DNA from: Nitzschia sp. DOCU1
Taxonomy: Eukaryota > Bacillariophyta > Bacillariophyceae > Bacillariales > Bacillariaceae
Direction of reading: 5' to 3'
DNA length: 64,000 nucleotides
NCBI GenBank assembly: GCA_951394045.1
Contig: OX595992.1
Location: forward strand, 2,232,001 to 2,296,000
In this document: one piece after another, positions 1 through 9,888 of the stretch
How the letters are laid out: each line of letters starts with the position of its first letter
Position numbering within the stretch: position 1 is the first letter of the stretch
Program-made: the position numbers and the translations under genes
The notes under the pieces: generated by a model
Databases searched by the model: none
Told to the model about the DNA's origin: nothing
Seen by the model: only the letters and a program-made list of their open reading frames with translations

Positions 1-2013
1 TAGATTCTTGTGGTCGGTGTAGACGCGAATCTGTTGACCTAGGAGAATCGTACGGAACTCCTTGAGTGTCTCTACAATAGCTAGTAGTTCCCGCTCGGTA
101 GTAGTATACCGTGTCTGCGCGGGATTGAGTTTGCGACTATAGAACGCGATAGGCTTACCGTTCTGCGAGATGACCGCGCCAAGCTGCGTGTCGCTCGCGT
201 CAGTATGTATATCAAACGGTAGATGAAAGTTCGGGTAAGTTAGGAGAACCTCCTTACTTATTATTTTCTTCATCGTGTCAAATGCCTCTTGGTGCGCGCC
301 GGTCCACTCCCACTTAGCTGTTTTCGACGTAAGTGATGCGAGCGGGGCGAGGATGTGCGAACGGCGCACCCACATGTCGCGATAATAATTCACGATACCG
401 ATGAAAGCGCGTAGTTCCTTTTTATTGCGCGGTGCGAGCATGGCTTGGATTGCTTGCACTTTGGTTGCTACTGGTTGGATGCCGTCGCGGGTAATCCAGT
501 AGCCAAGGTATTCGAGCTCCGCTTTCGCGAAGAAGGACTTCTTGATGTTCACCTTGAGTCCCGTGTCTTTCAGACGTTGTAGTACCACGTCGAGTTTCTC
601 TAGGTGGTCTAGGTAACTACCCTTAGTAAGTACTAGAAGATCGTCTATGTACGTACGTATGTACTCTAGGTCTGCGAACAGCGACGACATCTTTTCCTGG
701 AAGATATCGGGGCTATTGCTGAGTCCCATAGGTAGTCGCTGCATCTCATATTTTCCCCATGGGAAGACGAGAGTGCAAAGTTTCTTTGCGTTCGGACTAA
801 GTTCCACATGGTAGTAGCCCATGTTTAGGTCTAAACTAGTAGCGTACTGAAAACCTTCTAGTTTTAACAGTAGCTCTTGTATCTTTGGTAGCGGGAATGG
901 CTTCCGCTTGATTCGCTTGTTGAGCTCGCGAAAGTCGTTTATGAATCGTACCGTCTTGTCCTTCTTTGGTATGATGAACGACGGTGCCGCCCATTCAGAG
1001 CGGTTAACTTTCTTTAGTACGCCGACTGCGCAGAGGCGATCGACCTCGTCGCGTAGCGTCTGTTCATATGCCTTCGGCACTGGGTATGGCCTCGCATGAT
1101 ATGGCGTGACATTAGGCTTTAGCACGATATCATAGGGCTCGCCTTTCCAAGTGCCGAGCGTGCCGTCAAAGAGCGTCTCATGTTTCTGAAGAAGCGTCTT
1201 GAGGGCGGATTTATCTTCTTCCGACAGATGGTCCATCTCGGAGATTTTCTGCGGAATGTCCGCTGGGGCATATTTAGCGTCTAAGATTTGTTTAATAGAC
1301 TTGGCACCACCATCTGCGTCGGCCTGCCAGGCGTCTTCGTCGGGCGTCTCGCCATATATCTTCATTGCTATAGCAGCTGAGTCCCATTCGACTTCCCTTG
1401 TCTTGAAGTCGAACTTGACACCTAGTTCTCGCAGAAGATCTCTGCCAATGATCATGTCGTAGTTGCCAAGGTCGGATGTCACCTGGAAGACCCATTCAAT
1501 CACCCTATTGGCATGAAATTCCGGAAGTTTAAACTGGATTTTTACTTCGCGGTGTGTCTCGACGACACCTCCAGCTGTCGTGAAGGTGGTTCTCGATGGT
1601 GTCGTCCTGACACGTAGTTTCTTGACATGTTTCTCGGAGATCAGTCCTCGTGATGCTCCGGTGTCTAGTAGCGTCGTCAACGCTGCCGCCTTGGCCTTGC
1701 CTAGGCGCGTGTTAATTTGCGCGAAACAGTACGGAATTTCGTCTGGCGCGGTTTTCTGGCGTTTTGGTGAGCTCCGGTTGTACAGTCGTGTTATCGCGTG
1801 CGATTCCGCCGCGATACGGTAATTAATGCATTGGTCCAATGAGGCGAAGACCTCGCCCGGCTCGGACGGTATATAGACGGATGGGCGCGCATGTCGTGCC
1901 CCATCGCGTTGCTCGTGGAAAACGAAAACTTCGTCACATCCGCAATTTTTGCGTTTCCCACCTACTCTTTCAGAGACTTTGTAATAGGATAACTCGTCCT
2001 TATGATTATGCAT
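1..2013 (-). CDS. pol: Ty3/gypsy pol polyprotein, 3' end beyond window
   Basis: Continuous minus-strand frame, read from the sequence, that leaves the window at base 1. It encodes a retrotransposon polyprotein that matures the element, copies its RNA and degrades the RNA template. In order I see an aspartic protease with a LLDTGAS motif (near base 1660), a reverse transcriptase with YIDD active-site residues (near 640), and the start of RNase H (TDAS near 205; TDHKNL at the edge). The integrase must lie to the left, outside the window; RT before integrase is the Ty3/gypsy order inferred from the two complete relatives here. The frame is the same as gag, separated only by the gag TGA. The first ATG after that stop is at 2013, so either re-initiation or readthrough is possible. 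No internal stop was found, so the visible part looks intact. Confidence 0.93.
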   Translation of the reverse strand, partial: MHNHKDELSYYKVSERVGGKRKNCGCDEVFVFHEQRDGARHARPSVYIPSEPGEVFASLDQCINYRIAAESHAITRLYNRSSPKRQKTAPDEIPYCFAQINTRLGKAKAAALTTLLDTGASRGLISEKHVKKLRVRTTPSRTTFTTAGGVVETHREVKIQFKLPEFHANRVIEWVFQVTSDLGNYDMIIGRDLLRELGVKFDFKTREVEWDSAAIAMKIYGETPDEDAWQADADGGAKSIKQILDAKYAPADIPQKISEMDHLSEEDKSALKTLLQKHETLFDGTLGTWKGEPYDIVLKPNVTPYHARPYPVPKAYEQTLRDEVDRLCAVGVLKKVNRSEWAAPSFIIPKKDKTVRFINDFRELNKRIKRKPFPLPKIQELLLKLEGFQYATSLDLNMGYYHVELSPNAKKLCTLVFPWGKYEMQRLPMGLSNSPDIFQEKMSSLFADLEYIRTYIDDLLVLTKGSYLDHLEKLDVVLQRLKDTGLKVNIKKSFFAKAELEYLGYWITRDGIQPVATKVQAIQAMLAPRNKKELRAFIGIVNYYRDMWVRRSHILAPLASLTSKTAKWEWTGAHQEAFDTMKKIISKEVLLTYPNFHLPFDIHTDASDTQLGAVISQNGKPIAFYSRKLNPAQTRYTTTERELLAIVETLKEFRTILLGQQIRVYTDHKNL

Positions 2014-2049
2014 TAAACTAGATTTTTCGTGTACAACTCGCTCACACCT

Positions 2050-3225
2050 TCAGTTTTCATCGTCGCTAGCGACAAGGTTAGCCAAGAGTTCGTCCACATT
2101 GAAGTTTTCCTCGTCGGGTGGATCAATCGCCTTGCGCTTGCGTTCGTCCTTGACCGCGTCCTTGACCATGTTCTGGATCATGGCATGCAGTTCTTCTTTC
2201 TTGTTGGCGCCGCCATCGTCACGTACCCAAGTACGGTTGCCGTAACGAGGCTTCTTTTCGCCGTTCTTGATGAAATTTCCGTGGGCGGCAGCCATCTTCT
2301 GGGCCTGCGCCACCACCATCTTGCAGTCCCCAGTGTTGTGGGACCAGTTGGGGCCATGGTAGGCACATTTAAAGGGAGGAGTCTTGTCATTGGCGCCGCG
2401 CTTAGCAGCGGGCTTCGAGTGATCCATTCTCGGGTCTCGCTTCCCCTTCGGAGGATGGTTGCCATCTGGCTTCTGCTTACGGACGTGATGAGTCTCGTGC
2501 AATTTTTCGGTGAATTCGAGGCGCTCACAGAACTGGGTGAACTCATCCAAAGTGTGATCAATCGGCTCAAAACCTTGTAGGATCATCTGCTGACGCCAAC
2601 TGGCGGGAATAGCAAACTCTGCATGCTCGATAATCTCGTCCTTGGGTAGCTTGTTCCTGTCGCCACGCGTAGTATCAAACAACGCCAAATAATGGTTGAG
2701 CTGCTGGAAGCGACTGATATACTCCTTCATGGTCATCTCGGGAGGCTTGCGACACAAACGGCGCATGTAGCGTTTCTGAGTTTGAAGTGCACGAGCCGGG
2801 AGAACGTAATTGGTTACTCCTTGTAGGGTCGCCTTGAGATTTGCAATCGTTTCGTTTCCAGCGGCTGCTGCCGACTCTTCGAACCTGGCGAGAGCCTTTC
2901 CGATGAGGATACGGCGATAGAACTCGTACCTCTGCGGACCAGTGGTCAAGTTCTGCCCCTTGATCACTTTTTCCGCCTTGTCTTGCAAGCGAAACCAGGT
3001 CTCGGCCGACTCGTCGCCATTGAAAGGCAGAATCGAGAGTTCAAACTGAGTCGAGTTTGGATCGTCGGGAATGTTGCGGCACTTGAAGGTCACAAGCTTC
3101 TCTTTGTTCACAATCACTTCCGGTTCACGTTGGATAGGGATTGGAGCGCGTTGAAAACCCCTTTTCATCATGTCGTTCCGAGGGATAGCGGCGACGGCCG
3201 CGACGGTTGCGTTAGAAAGCTTCAT
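2050..3225 (-). CDS. gag: Ty3/gypsy Gag of the left element
   Basis: 391-residue Gag-like protein directly upstream of pol on the minus strand. The middle resembles the retrotransposon Gag capsid region (residues about 60-270, helical, with a RYMRRLCRKPP segment). The C-terminal third is basic and carries a zinc-knuckle-like CAYHG..SH..DC motif near residue 290. The tail is acidic and ends DDEN before a TGA. Gag coats element RNA and forms the particle in which reverse transcription happens. The stop is in frame with pol, as in the gypsy element at 4743-10408. The start at 3225 is the first ATG of the frame. Confidence 0.88.
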   Translation of the reverse strand: MKLSNATVAAVAAIPRNDMMKRGFQRAPIPIQREPEVIVNKEKLVTFKCRNIPDDPNSTQFELSILPFNGDESAETWFRLQDKAEKVIKGQNLTTGPQRYEFYRRILIGKALARFEESAAAAGNETIANLKATLQGVTNYVLPARALQTQKRYMRRLCRKPPEMTMKEYISRFQQLNHYLALFDTTRGDRNKLPKDEIIEHAEFAIPASWRQQMILQGFEPIDHTLDEFTQFCERLEFTEKLHETHHVRKQKPDGNHPPKGKRDPRMDHSKPAAKRGANDKTPPFKCAYHGPNWSHNTGDCKMVVAQAQKMAAAHGNFIKNGEKKPRYGNRTWVRDDGGANKKEELHAMIQNMVKDAVKDERKRKAIDPPDEENFNVDELLANLVASDDEN

Positions 3226-3807
3226 CTTGATGGTAAGTTAGTCTTGATCACGACGATTGTCGTGGAGTGTTAACACTATGCACTACGTCGTTTGTAGGAT
3301 CGAAATAGTTGTGAAAAAATTATGGCTAAGTTAAAAACTAGACGTATTTCTCATGCAAGTTGTCTCGTAGGCTCTCGTAGTTCTAGTAGAGTCGAGACCT
3401 TTGACATGCATCGACAACAATCCGAACAGGAGGTTGATGCATCTTGTAGTAGATTAGCTACGACGTTGTACTAGGGTTCTTTGGACGTCGTCAGCTACTC
3501 TGGAATAAAGTATAGTCACCGCAATGTCATCGAGGTGCCAGATCTTAGGTGGCATTGACACTAGGATCTCATCGGCATTCGACCAGCAGGAGTCATGCGC
3601 GATGCCTGTGTCGTGCAACGTCACGTCGTCGGTGACGTCAATAGGTTATGGGCCTGTCCGAGGATGTCCGAGACCGGCCTAGCGTCCGCGTCCGCGCGCA
3701 ACGCTTTCGTCATGCTACGTCATCACACATGATGTCGCACATGACTAAGTAGACTAATAATTTTGGACTACAATCATTCGAAGGAGTCGACGTGCAAAGC
3801 AGTGTAC
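3226..3807 (-). other. Leader and probable 5' LTR of the left gypsy element
   Basis: 582 bp without a gene between the left element's gag start and the lone LTR at 3808. By position it must hold the primer-binding site and 5' LTR of the minus-strand element. A plausible LTR in plus orientation begins TGTTAACAC at 3267 and ends GACGTGCA at 3796, giving TG..CA ends. I cannot confirm this because the partner LTR is outside the window. Confidence 0.4.
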
Positions 3808-4327
3808 TGCAGTAGGCACGATAATGCCTGAAACGGCGTGACAGGACTAACAGGACTAATGTAGACTAACAGGACTGGCTATAACGCATAGTATCTAACC
3901 TAACATACGTACGTACAAATATATACTGCCGACGGACGGACACAGAGGCCACGTGACGTCGTCGAGCATGCCGGATGGCGCGCGTGCGCACAGAAAGTGC
4001 GACACACATATATGGTCAGAGCGAGGCGACGACTATGTCTATCTTGATGCTAGTCTTGACGCTAGGCGTCAGGACCTAGGGTCATGCTATAGGTGTTAGA
4101 AGGTCATAGGATGCTAGGCGTCACTAACTAGAGCAGTCACGCAGAAACACAACACTGCTAGTTAGGGACGGGCATGTCTTACCTTCTTGACAACTATCTT
4201 GTCTACTAAGATATATAGCCGTGATCACGATCAGATGGGAAGATGGAGTCGATGCAACGATAGATCTAACTTTAAAATAGTCTCACAATTTCCAAAAACA
4301 ATCTACTGCAGTTTCTAGCCTAGTGCA
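3808..4327 (+). mobile_element. Lone 520-bp LTR, same family as the element at 4743
   Basis: Starts TGCAGTAGGCACG and ends CCTAGTGCA. It is the same length as the LTRs at 4743-5262 and 9889-10408 and differs from the 4743 copy at about three positions. No internal region is attached. The flanks do not match as a target-site duplication (GTAC on the left, GGCG on the right), so this is not a simple solo LTR left by recombination within one insertion. Its right edge abuts the same Gly-rich repeat that hosts the complete element, which suggests an ectopic exchange or deletion joined the left gypsy element to this array. Confidence 0.85.
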
Positions 4328-4742
4328 GGCGGTGGCAATCATTTTGGTGGTGCTTGTGGCCTCAATAGCAATCATTTTGGGGGTGGTGGTGGTGGCAGCG
4401 GCGGGGTCAGCATCGACGGCAGCAACAAGGTAGCCGGATCATTCCTCCAATCCCCTACCACTCCTGCCTCTCTTCCTGTTCCTGTTGGTTGTGGTGTTGG
4501 TGGCGCCGGCGGTGGCAATCATTTTGGTGGTGCTTGTGGCCTCAATAGCAATCATTTTGGGGGTGGTGGTGGTGGCAGCGGCGGGGTCAGCATCGACGGC
4601 GGCAACAAGGTAGCCGGATCATTCCTCCAATCCCCTACCACTCCTGCCTCTCTTCCTGTTCCTGTTGGTTGTGGTGTTGGTGGCGCCGGTGGTGGAAATC
4701 ATTTTGGTGGTGCTTGTGGCCTCAATAGCAATCATTTTGGTG
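4328..4742 (+). repeat. 180-bp Gly-rich coding repeats, left part
   Basis: Two full copies and a partial third copy of a 180-bp unit (4328-4507, 4508-4687, 4688-4742), nearly identical. Each unit codes for 60 residues rich in Gly with NHF and QSPTTP segments. The array continues beyond the inserted gypsy element at 10409 and runs in frame into the coding region ending at 13195. It is therefore exonic sequence of that gene, now cut off from it. Confidence 0.85.
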
Positions 4743-5262
4743 TGCAGTAGGCACGATAATGCCTGAAACGGCGTGACAGGACTAACAGGACTAATGTAGA
4801 CTAACAGGACTGGCTATAACGCATAGCATCTAACCTAACATACGTACGTACAAATATATACTGCCGACGGACGGACACAGAGGCCACGTGACGTCGTCGA
4901 GCATGCCGGATGGCGCGCGTGCGCACAGAAAGTGCGACACACATATATGGTCAGAGCGAGGCGACGACTATGTCTATCTTGATGCTAGTCTTGACGCTAG
5001 GCGTCAGGACCTAGGGTCATGCTATAGGTGTTAGAAGGTCATAGGATGCTAGGCGTCACTAACTAGAGCAGTCACGCAGAAACACAACACTGCTAGTTAG
5101 GGACGGGCATGTCTTACCTTCTTGACAACTATCTTGTCTACTAAGATATATAGCCGTGATCACGATCAGGTGGGAAGATGGAGTCGATGCAACGATAGAT
5201 CTAACTTTAAAATAGTCTCGCAATTTCCAAAAACAATCTACTGCAGTTTCTAGCCTAGTGCA
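4743..5262 (+). repeat. 5' LTR of gypsy element 1
   Basis: 520 bp, TGCAG...GTGCA. Differs from the 3' LTR by a single apparent substitution (CCGGATGG here, CCAGATGG there). Carries the promoter by position; no individual promoter elements were resolved. Confidence 0.93.
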
Positions 5263-5300
5263 CTTTGATCAAAGACTTGTCAGTCTAGAGGATAAGTATC

Positions 5301-6617
5301 ATGCATCTTGCTTTCAACTCGTTCGTTGCCGCTCGTGGCGTCATCCCGTTGTACCCGCCTTGCAAGTGGAAAACTGGCTCAACGGGCTCGTCTGACGGCG
5401 CCGGCGACGCCGACGAGGATGGCTTTCGTTCGGTGAAACTCGAGCTTCATTCCGTTCCTGGGGATGCGACCTCCCCAAAATACTCCGAAAAGTTCTATGT
5501 GTTTGAGTCGGGAACCCCCGAACAGTGGTGTCGCTGGAATGACGATCTCGTTAAGGTTTGGACTTGTTTGAGCCTCACCAATGGCCCCGATCGTCGCGCT
5601 ATGACTCTGACGCTTCTCGCGGGTTCGGCGAAGGACACGTTTGAGGAGTATTTCGCTCGTCCCAGCGTCACTGCGACTGTCGATCATGTGTCTCGTGCGT
5701 TGCGTTACGTCGTGGCTCGGTTCTTCCCTGATTATGCCGCCCAGAATCAGACGTCGTACCTCCGCTACGAGGGTCGTAAGCCTGCAAAGATGTCTGCTCG
5801 CGGATTGGCGACTCGCTTGCGCCAGGTCAATAAGTGGTTCGATTACTTCCCCAACGACGGTGGCAATCGTACTGACGTGGTTGATCGCCTGAACGAGACC
5901 GAACTGCCCCTGATCTACGAGCGTATGTTGCCTGCCGCGTGGCTGAGTGTTAAGGAGTTGATGTTCCACGATTATCGCCAGAACCGCTTCAACTTCGAGA
6001 AGCAGATTGATTATGCGGAGCAACTTGAAGTGTACGAGATGCGTCACGGTGTCACCGGACTGCTTGCCTTTGGCTCGAGCAAAGCCAACAAAGGGCGTAA
6101 ACCCGGGGAAGCTGGCGTCGCCAGTGGAACCAATGCAGGACCCGAATTGGGAACCCTGAACCGCGGTCGGAAGACGAACCGTGACTCCCCTTCTAAGAAG
6201 GGCAATAATGGTAACAACTCAAAGAACTGCCGCTTGCACGGAGAAGGCTGTGGACACAGCGACTCTGAGTGCAAGGTCTGGCTCAATCATGCGTCTAAGG
6301 TCGCTGCGGTCCGTAAGGCCCAGCACCCCAGTACGCTCAAGAAGGCGCCCCACAAAGGGCGCACAACTCACAACAAGACTTGGCGTCGCGGAGAATCCAA
6401 TGGCGCGAACCGCGGAGAACGCACCTACACTTCCAAGGAGGTCCTGGCCATGGTTAAGGCCGCGCGTGCCAGCGTGGAAAAGAAGGCCAAGGAAGACTCC
6501 GACGAGGAGATGGAACTTAACAACATTGAAGAAGATGAGGATGGAATCTTCGAAGAATTAAGCCCCGAAGATGAAGCTCAGCTTGAGGCCTTCATCAACG
6601 AGAACACCAACGAATGA
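5301..6617 (+). CDS. gag: Ty3/gypsy Gag of element 1
   Basis: 438 residues starting 38 bp after the 5' LTR. The central region has the helical look of a retrotransposon capsid (about residues 50-270). A basic nucleocapsid-like part follows with a CRLHGEGCGHSDSEC zinc-binding motif near residue 312. The C-terminus is strongly acidic (EEDEDG...). Gag packages element RNA. The frame ends at TGA 6615-6617, and pol continues in the same frame with no further stop. This is the same architecture as the left element and unlike the fused frame of the element at 43312. Confidence 0.92.
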   Translation: MHLAFNSFVAARGVIPLYPPCKWKTGSTGSSDGAGDADEDGFRSVKLELHSVPGDATSPKYSEKFYVFESGTPEQWCRWNDDLVKVWTCLSLTNGPDRRAMTLTLLAGSAKDTFEEYFARPSVTATVDHVSRALRYVVARFFPDYAAQNQTSYLRYEGRKPAKMSARGLATRLRQVNKWFDYFPNDGGNRTDVVDRLNETELPLIYERMLPAAWLSVKELMFHDYRQNRFNFEKQIDYAEQLEVYEMRHGVTGLLAFGSSKANKGRKPGEAGVASGTNAGPELGTLNRGRKTNRDSPSKKGNNGNNSKNCRLHGEGCGHSDSECKVWLNHASKVAAVRKAQHPSTLKKAPHKGRTTHNKTWRRGESNGANRGERTYTSKEVLAMVKAARASVEKKAKEDSDEEMELNNIEEDEDGIFEELSPEDEAQLEAFINENTNE

Positions 6618-9600
6618 TCACACTACATATGTAATAGCGACTTAATTAATAGGAAACGAATAGCTGCACAATGCCCCGCCGAATGTCACATTCTCTCTAG
6701 CCTACATAGGCCGAGGAAGCGACAGAAAACGCAGCGTTCGCCAGAGGTGCTAATCCTGGTCCCGTCTACGGTACCAGGAGGCGCGCCAATGGTGTTACGT
6801 GGGCTTGTTGACAGTGGTTGCACAGGAACCATCATCCTAAATGACTTCACAGATCGGCGCAAAACCTGGAAGGATCGCACCGGACAGTGGACGACAAAGG
6901 GTGGTACATTCTGCACCACAAAGAAGGCAAAGATACCACTGATATTCGCAGACTTCACAAAACAGAAGCAAATAGAATGGGAGTGCCACGTGGACACCCA
7001 GTCTAAGTCCAAACGAGAGAACTACGATATTATACTCGGTAAGGACATACAACAATACATGGGCTTAGATATACTTAATAGTAGCCTCACCCTCAAATGG
7101 GATGGAATAGAAGTACCCATGCGAGAGTTCGGAGCGCTACGCGACCGTAGCAGAGCTATGGAAGTATACAATCTCTCACAAGAGGCGGAGTCTACCGCCG
7201 AATTAGCCAAGCGCACCACCGAGATTTTAGACGCGCACTATGAAAAAGCTAACCTAGAACAACTGTGCAAGGAGCAGTCGCACTTGTCAGAGACAGAACA
7301 AGACGACTTGCTACGACTACTTCGCAAATATGAAACACTATTTGACGGTACACTCGGCGAGTGGAAGGGAACTGACATTGAGTTAGAACTAAGAGATGAT
7401 GCAAAGCCATATCATGCACGTCCTTTTCCCATACCGCAAGTACATGAAGGCGCTATGCGACGCGAAGTCGAACGACTCTGCACGTTAGGCGTCTTGGAAG
7501 AAGATAATGATAGTGAATGGGGGGCACCCTCGTTTATTATCCCCAAAAAGAATGGAACCGTACGATTCATAAGCGACTTCAGAAAGTTAAACACGATGCT
7601 AAAGCGTAAGCCGTATCCTATCCCTAAGATTCAGGACATGCTATTGAAGCTGCAAGGCTTCCAATATGCGAGTTCTTTAGATCTGAACATGGGGTACTAC
7701 ACTATACGTTTAAGCCCTGCGGCGTCAAAGCTATGTACTATTGTGCTGCCCTTCGGCAAGTACAAGTATAAACGCTTACCCATGGGAGTGGCTGGTTCAC
7801 CAGATATCTTTCAAGCAAAAATGTCCTCCCTGATGGCAGGACTCGAATTCGTACGAACCTATCTCGATGACGTACTCATAGTCAGTTCAAATACCTTTAA
7901 CGATCACCTCACCAAGCTAGAGAAAGCCCTAGCGCGTATAGCCAAAGCCGGGCTCAAGGTCAATGCTCAGAAATCCTTCTTTGGCCGAGGCGAGATCGAG
8001 TATCTTGGATACTGGGTAACAAGGGAAGGTGTCCAACCTCTCCCCAAAAAGGTCGACAGCATCTTGGCAATGAAAGCGCCAAAGAACAGGAAGGAACTTC
8101 GAGGCTTTATTGGTCTCGTCAACTATTATCGCGACATGTGGAGACGTCGTTCACATGTGCTCGCACCATTAACGTCTATGACATCCAAAAACGTCCCTTG
8201 GCGTTGGGGCGAAGAACAGCAAAAGGCCTTCGATGAGGCGAAACGTATAATTAGTAAGGAAGCTATACTAGCATTCCCAAATTTCTTAAAACGGTTCGTT
8301 ATCTACACGGACGCTTCTAAGTACCAGCTAGGTGGCGTCATCACGCAGGATGGACGTCCGTTAGCGTTCTACAGCAGGAAACTGACCGACGCGCAGACGC
8401 GCTACACGACAACAGAGCGTGAACTGCTCTCAATTGTCGAGACTCTGAAAGAGTTCCGTACTATTCTTCTTGGACAGAAGATAACGATCTATACAGATCA
8501 CAAGAATTTACTATTTAATGATCTCAAGACGGATCGCGTGTTACGCTGGCGTCTACTAATTGAAGAATATGGTGCCAACATTGAGTACATCAAAGGCGTC
8601 AACAACGTCGTCGCTGACGTGCTCAGCCGCTATCCTCGTTCTGATACTCCAGTCGTTCCGGTCAGTGCGCCGACGCGAGAACACGCGCACGAGCTCTTCG
8701 CGGGAGATAGGCTTCCAGCCGACCTCTTCCCTTTAAGCTTTCGCGTCATTGCTGAGTATCAACAACGGGATTTGCAAATGCAACAGCTCACGGAATCTCA
8801 CCCGGACGTCACACGGAAGATATTCCGTGGGGGCAAACAGCTGATTTGCTACAAAGATAAGATTTACATTCCGCGTATACTACGGAACCATGTCATCAAT
8901 TGGTACCACGAATACTTAATGCACCCAGGAGAATTGCGAACGGCAGAAACAATTGCCCAGCACCTCTATTGGCCAGGTATTAAAGCCGACGTTAAGAAAG
9001 TAGTTCAACGTTGCGACCCATGTCAAAAGGGTAAAACGAAAAGGCTTAAGTACGGGAAGCTTCCGGAGAAGCTCGCAGAGGCCCAACCATGGGAACATTT
9101 GTGTGTCGACACGATTGGACCCTATAAGATCAGACGACAAGGAAAGAAGCCGCTAGAGTTCATGGCACTAACGTTTATTGATCCTGCGACAGGATGGTTC
9201 GAGATGACAGAAATCAAGAACAAACAAGCCGATAACATCGCGAACATGGTAGAAAAGCAATGGCTCTCGCGATACCCTTGGCCGGAGCTCATCACATATG
9301 ATGCAGGCCCCGAGTTCAAGGCCGAATTTCAAGAGTTAATTAAGAACGAATACGCGATCAAGGCGAAGCCTTCATCAAAGCGAAATCCCCAATCGAACGC
9401 CATTCTCGAGAGAGTACATGGTACTATTGGGAACATGATTCGCACCTTCAACTTCGACAACGTCGACGACGACGAACCGTTCGCCGGACTGGTGAGCGCC
9501 GTATGCTTCGGGATTCGGAGTACTTATCACACGACACTCAAGGCGACACCAGGACAATTGGTGTTCGGCCGAGACATGATCTTTCCGATCCAACATCAAG

Positions 9601-9860
9601 CGGATTGGCAGATGATCGAGGAACAAAAGCAGCGACGAATTGCTGAAAACAACAAAAGAGAAAATGCACGACGCATCGAACACGACTACGCAGTGGGCGA
9701 CCGCGTGCTGAAGCTAGTAGCTGACCCAAACAAGGTAGAACCCAAACGAGAGGGTCCTTGTACTATTGACCGAGTACATGCAAATGGCACGGTCACACTA
9801 CGCTTCGGTAACATTATCGAGAGACTTAACATAAGACAGATCATCCCGTATAAGTCGTAG
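6618..9860 (+). CDS. pol: Ty3/gypsy Pol of element 1, in frame after the gag TGA
   Basis: Frame is open from the base after the gag stop to TAG/9860. The first ATG is not until 6789, close to the protease active site (DSG at 6810), so a separate ATG start would barely include the protease. Visible domains: aspartic protease; reverse transcriptase with YLDD (about 7860); RNase H with YTDAS (about 8313) and TDHKNL (about 8497); integrase zinc finger of HHCC type (about 8908-9030); integrase core with the first Asp at VDTIGP (about 9107), second Asp at YDAGPEF (about 9298) and Glu at LERVH (9408). The protein copies the element and inserts it. All key residues are present, so it looks competent; the second Asp motif reads DAG rather than the usual DNG or DRG. 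Confidence 0.93.
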   Translation, partial: SHYICNSDLINRKRIAAQCPAECHILSSLHRPRKRQKTQRSPEVLILVPSTVPGGAPMVLRGLVDSGCTGTIILNDFTDRRKTWKDRTGQWTTKGGTFCTTKKAKIPLIFADFTKQKQIEWECHVDTQSKSKRENYDIILGKDIQQYMGLDILNSSLTLKWDGIEVPMREFGALRDRSRAMEVYNLSQEAESTAELAKRTTEILDAHYEKANLEQLCKEQSHLSETEQDDLLRLLRKYETLFDGTLGEWKGTDIELELRDDAKPYHARPFPIPQVHEGAMRREVERLCTLGVLEEDNDSEWGAPSFIIPKKNGTVRFISDFRKLNTMLKRKPYPIPKIQDMLLKLQGFQYASSLDLNMGYYTIRLSPAASKLCTIVLPFGKYKYKRLPMGVAGSPDIFQAKMSSLMAGLEFVRTYLDDVLIVSSNTFNDHLTKLEKALARIAKAGLKVNAQKSFFGRGEIEYLGYWVTREGVQPLPKKVDSILAMKAPKNRKELRGFIGLVNYYRDMWRRRSHVLAPLTSMTSKNVPWRWGEEQQKAFDEAKRIISKEAILAFPNFLKRFVIYTDASKYQLGGVITQDGRPLAFYSRKLTDAQTRYTTTERELLSIVETLKEFRTILLGQKITIYTDHKNLLFNDLKTDRVLRWRLLIEEYGANIEYIKGVNNVVADVLSRYPRSDTPVVPVSAPTREHAHELFAGDRLPADLFPLSFRVIAEYQQRDLQMQQLTESHPDVTRKIFRGGKQLICYKDKIYIPRILRNHVINWYHEYLMHPGELRTAETIAQHLYWPGIKADVKKVVQRCDPCQKGKTKRLKYGKLPEKLAEAQPWEHLCVDTIGPYKIRRQGKKPLEFMALTFIDPATGWFEMTEIKNKQADNIANMVEKQWLSRYPWPELITYDAGPEFKAEFQELIKNEYAIKAKPSSKRNPQSNAILERVHGTIGNMIRTFNFDNVDDDEPFAGLVSAVCFGIRSTYHTTLKATPGQLVFGRDMIFPIQHQADWQMIEEQKQRRIAENNKRENARRIEHDYAVGDRVLKLVADPNKVEPKREGPCTIDRVHANGTVTLRFGNIIERLNIRQIIPYKS

Positions 9861-9888
9861 GATTAACGGCTTCGATCAGGGGGGCGAG

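Noticed and set aside
908..2580. Plus-strand frames over the left gypsy element
   Set aside because: They are shadows of the minus-strand gag and pol, which carry the protease, RT and zinc-knuckle motifs.
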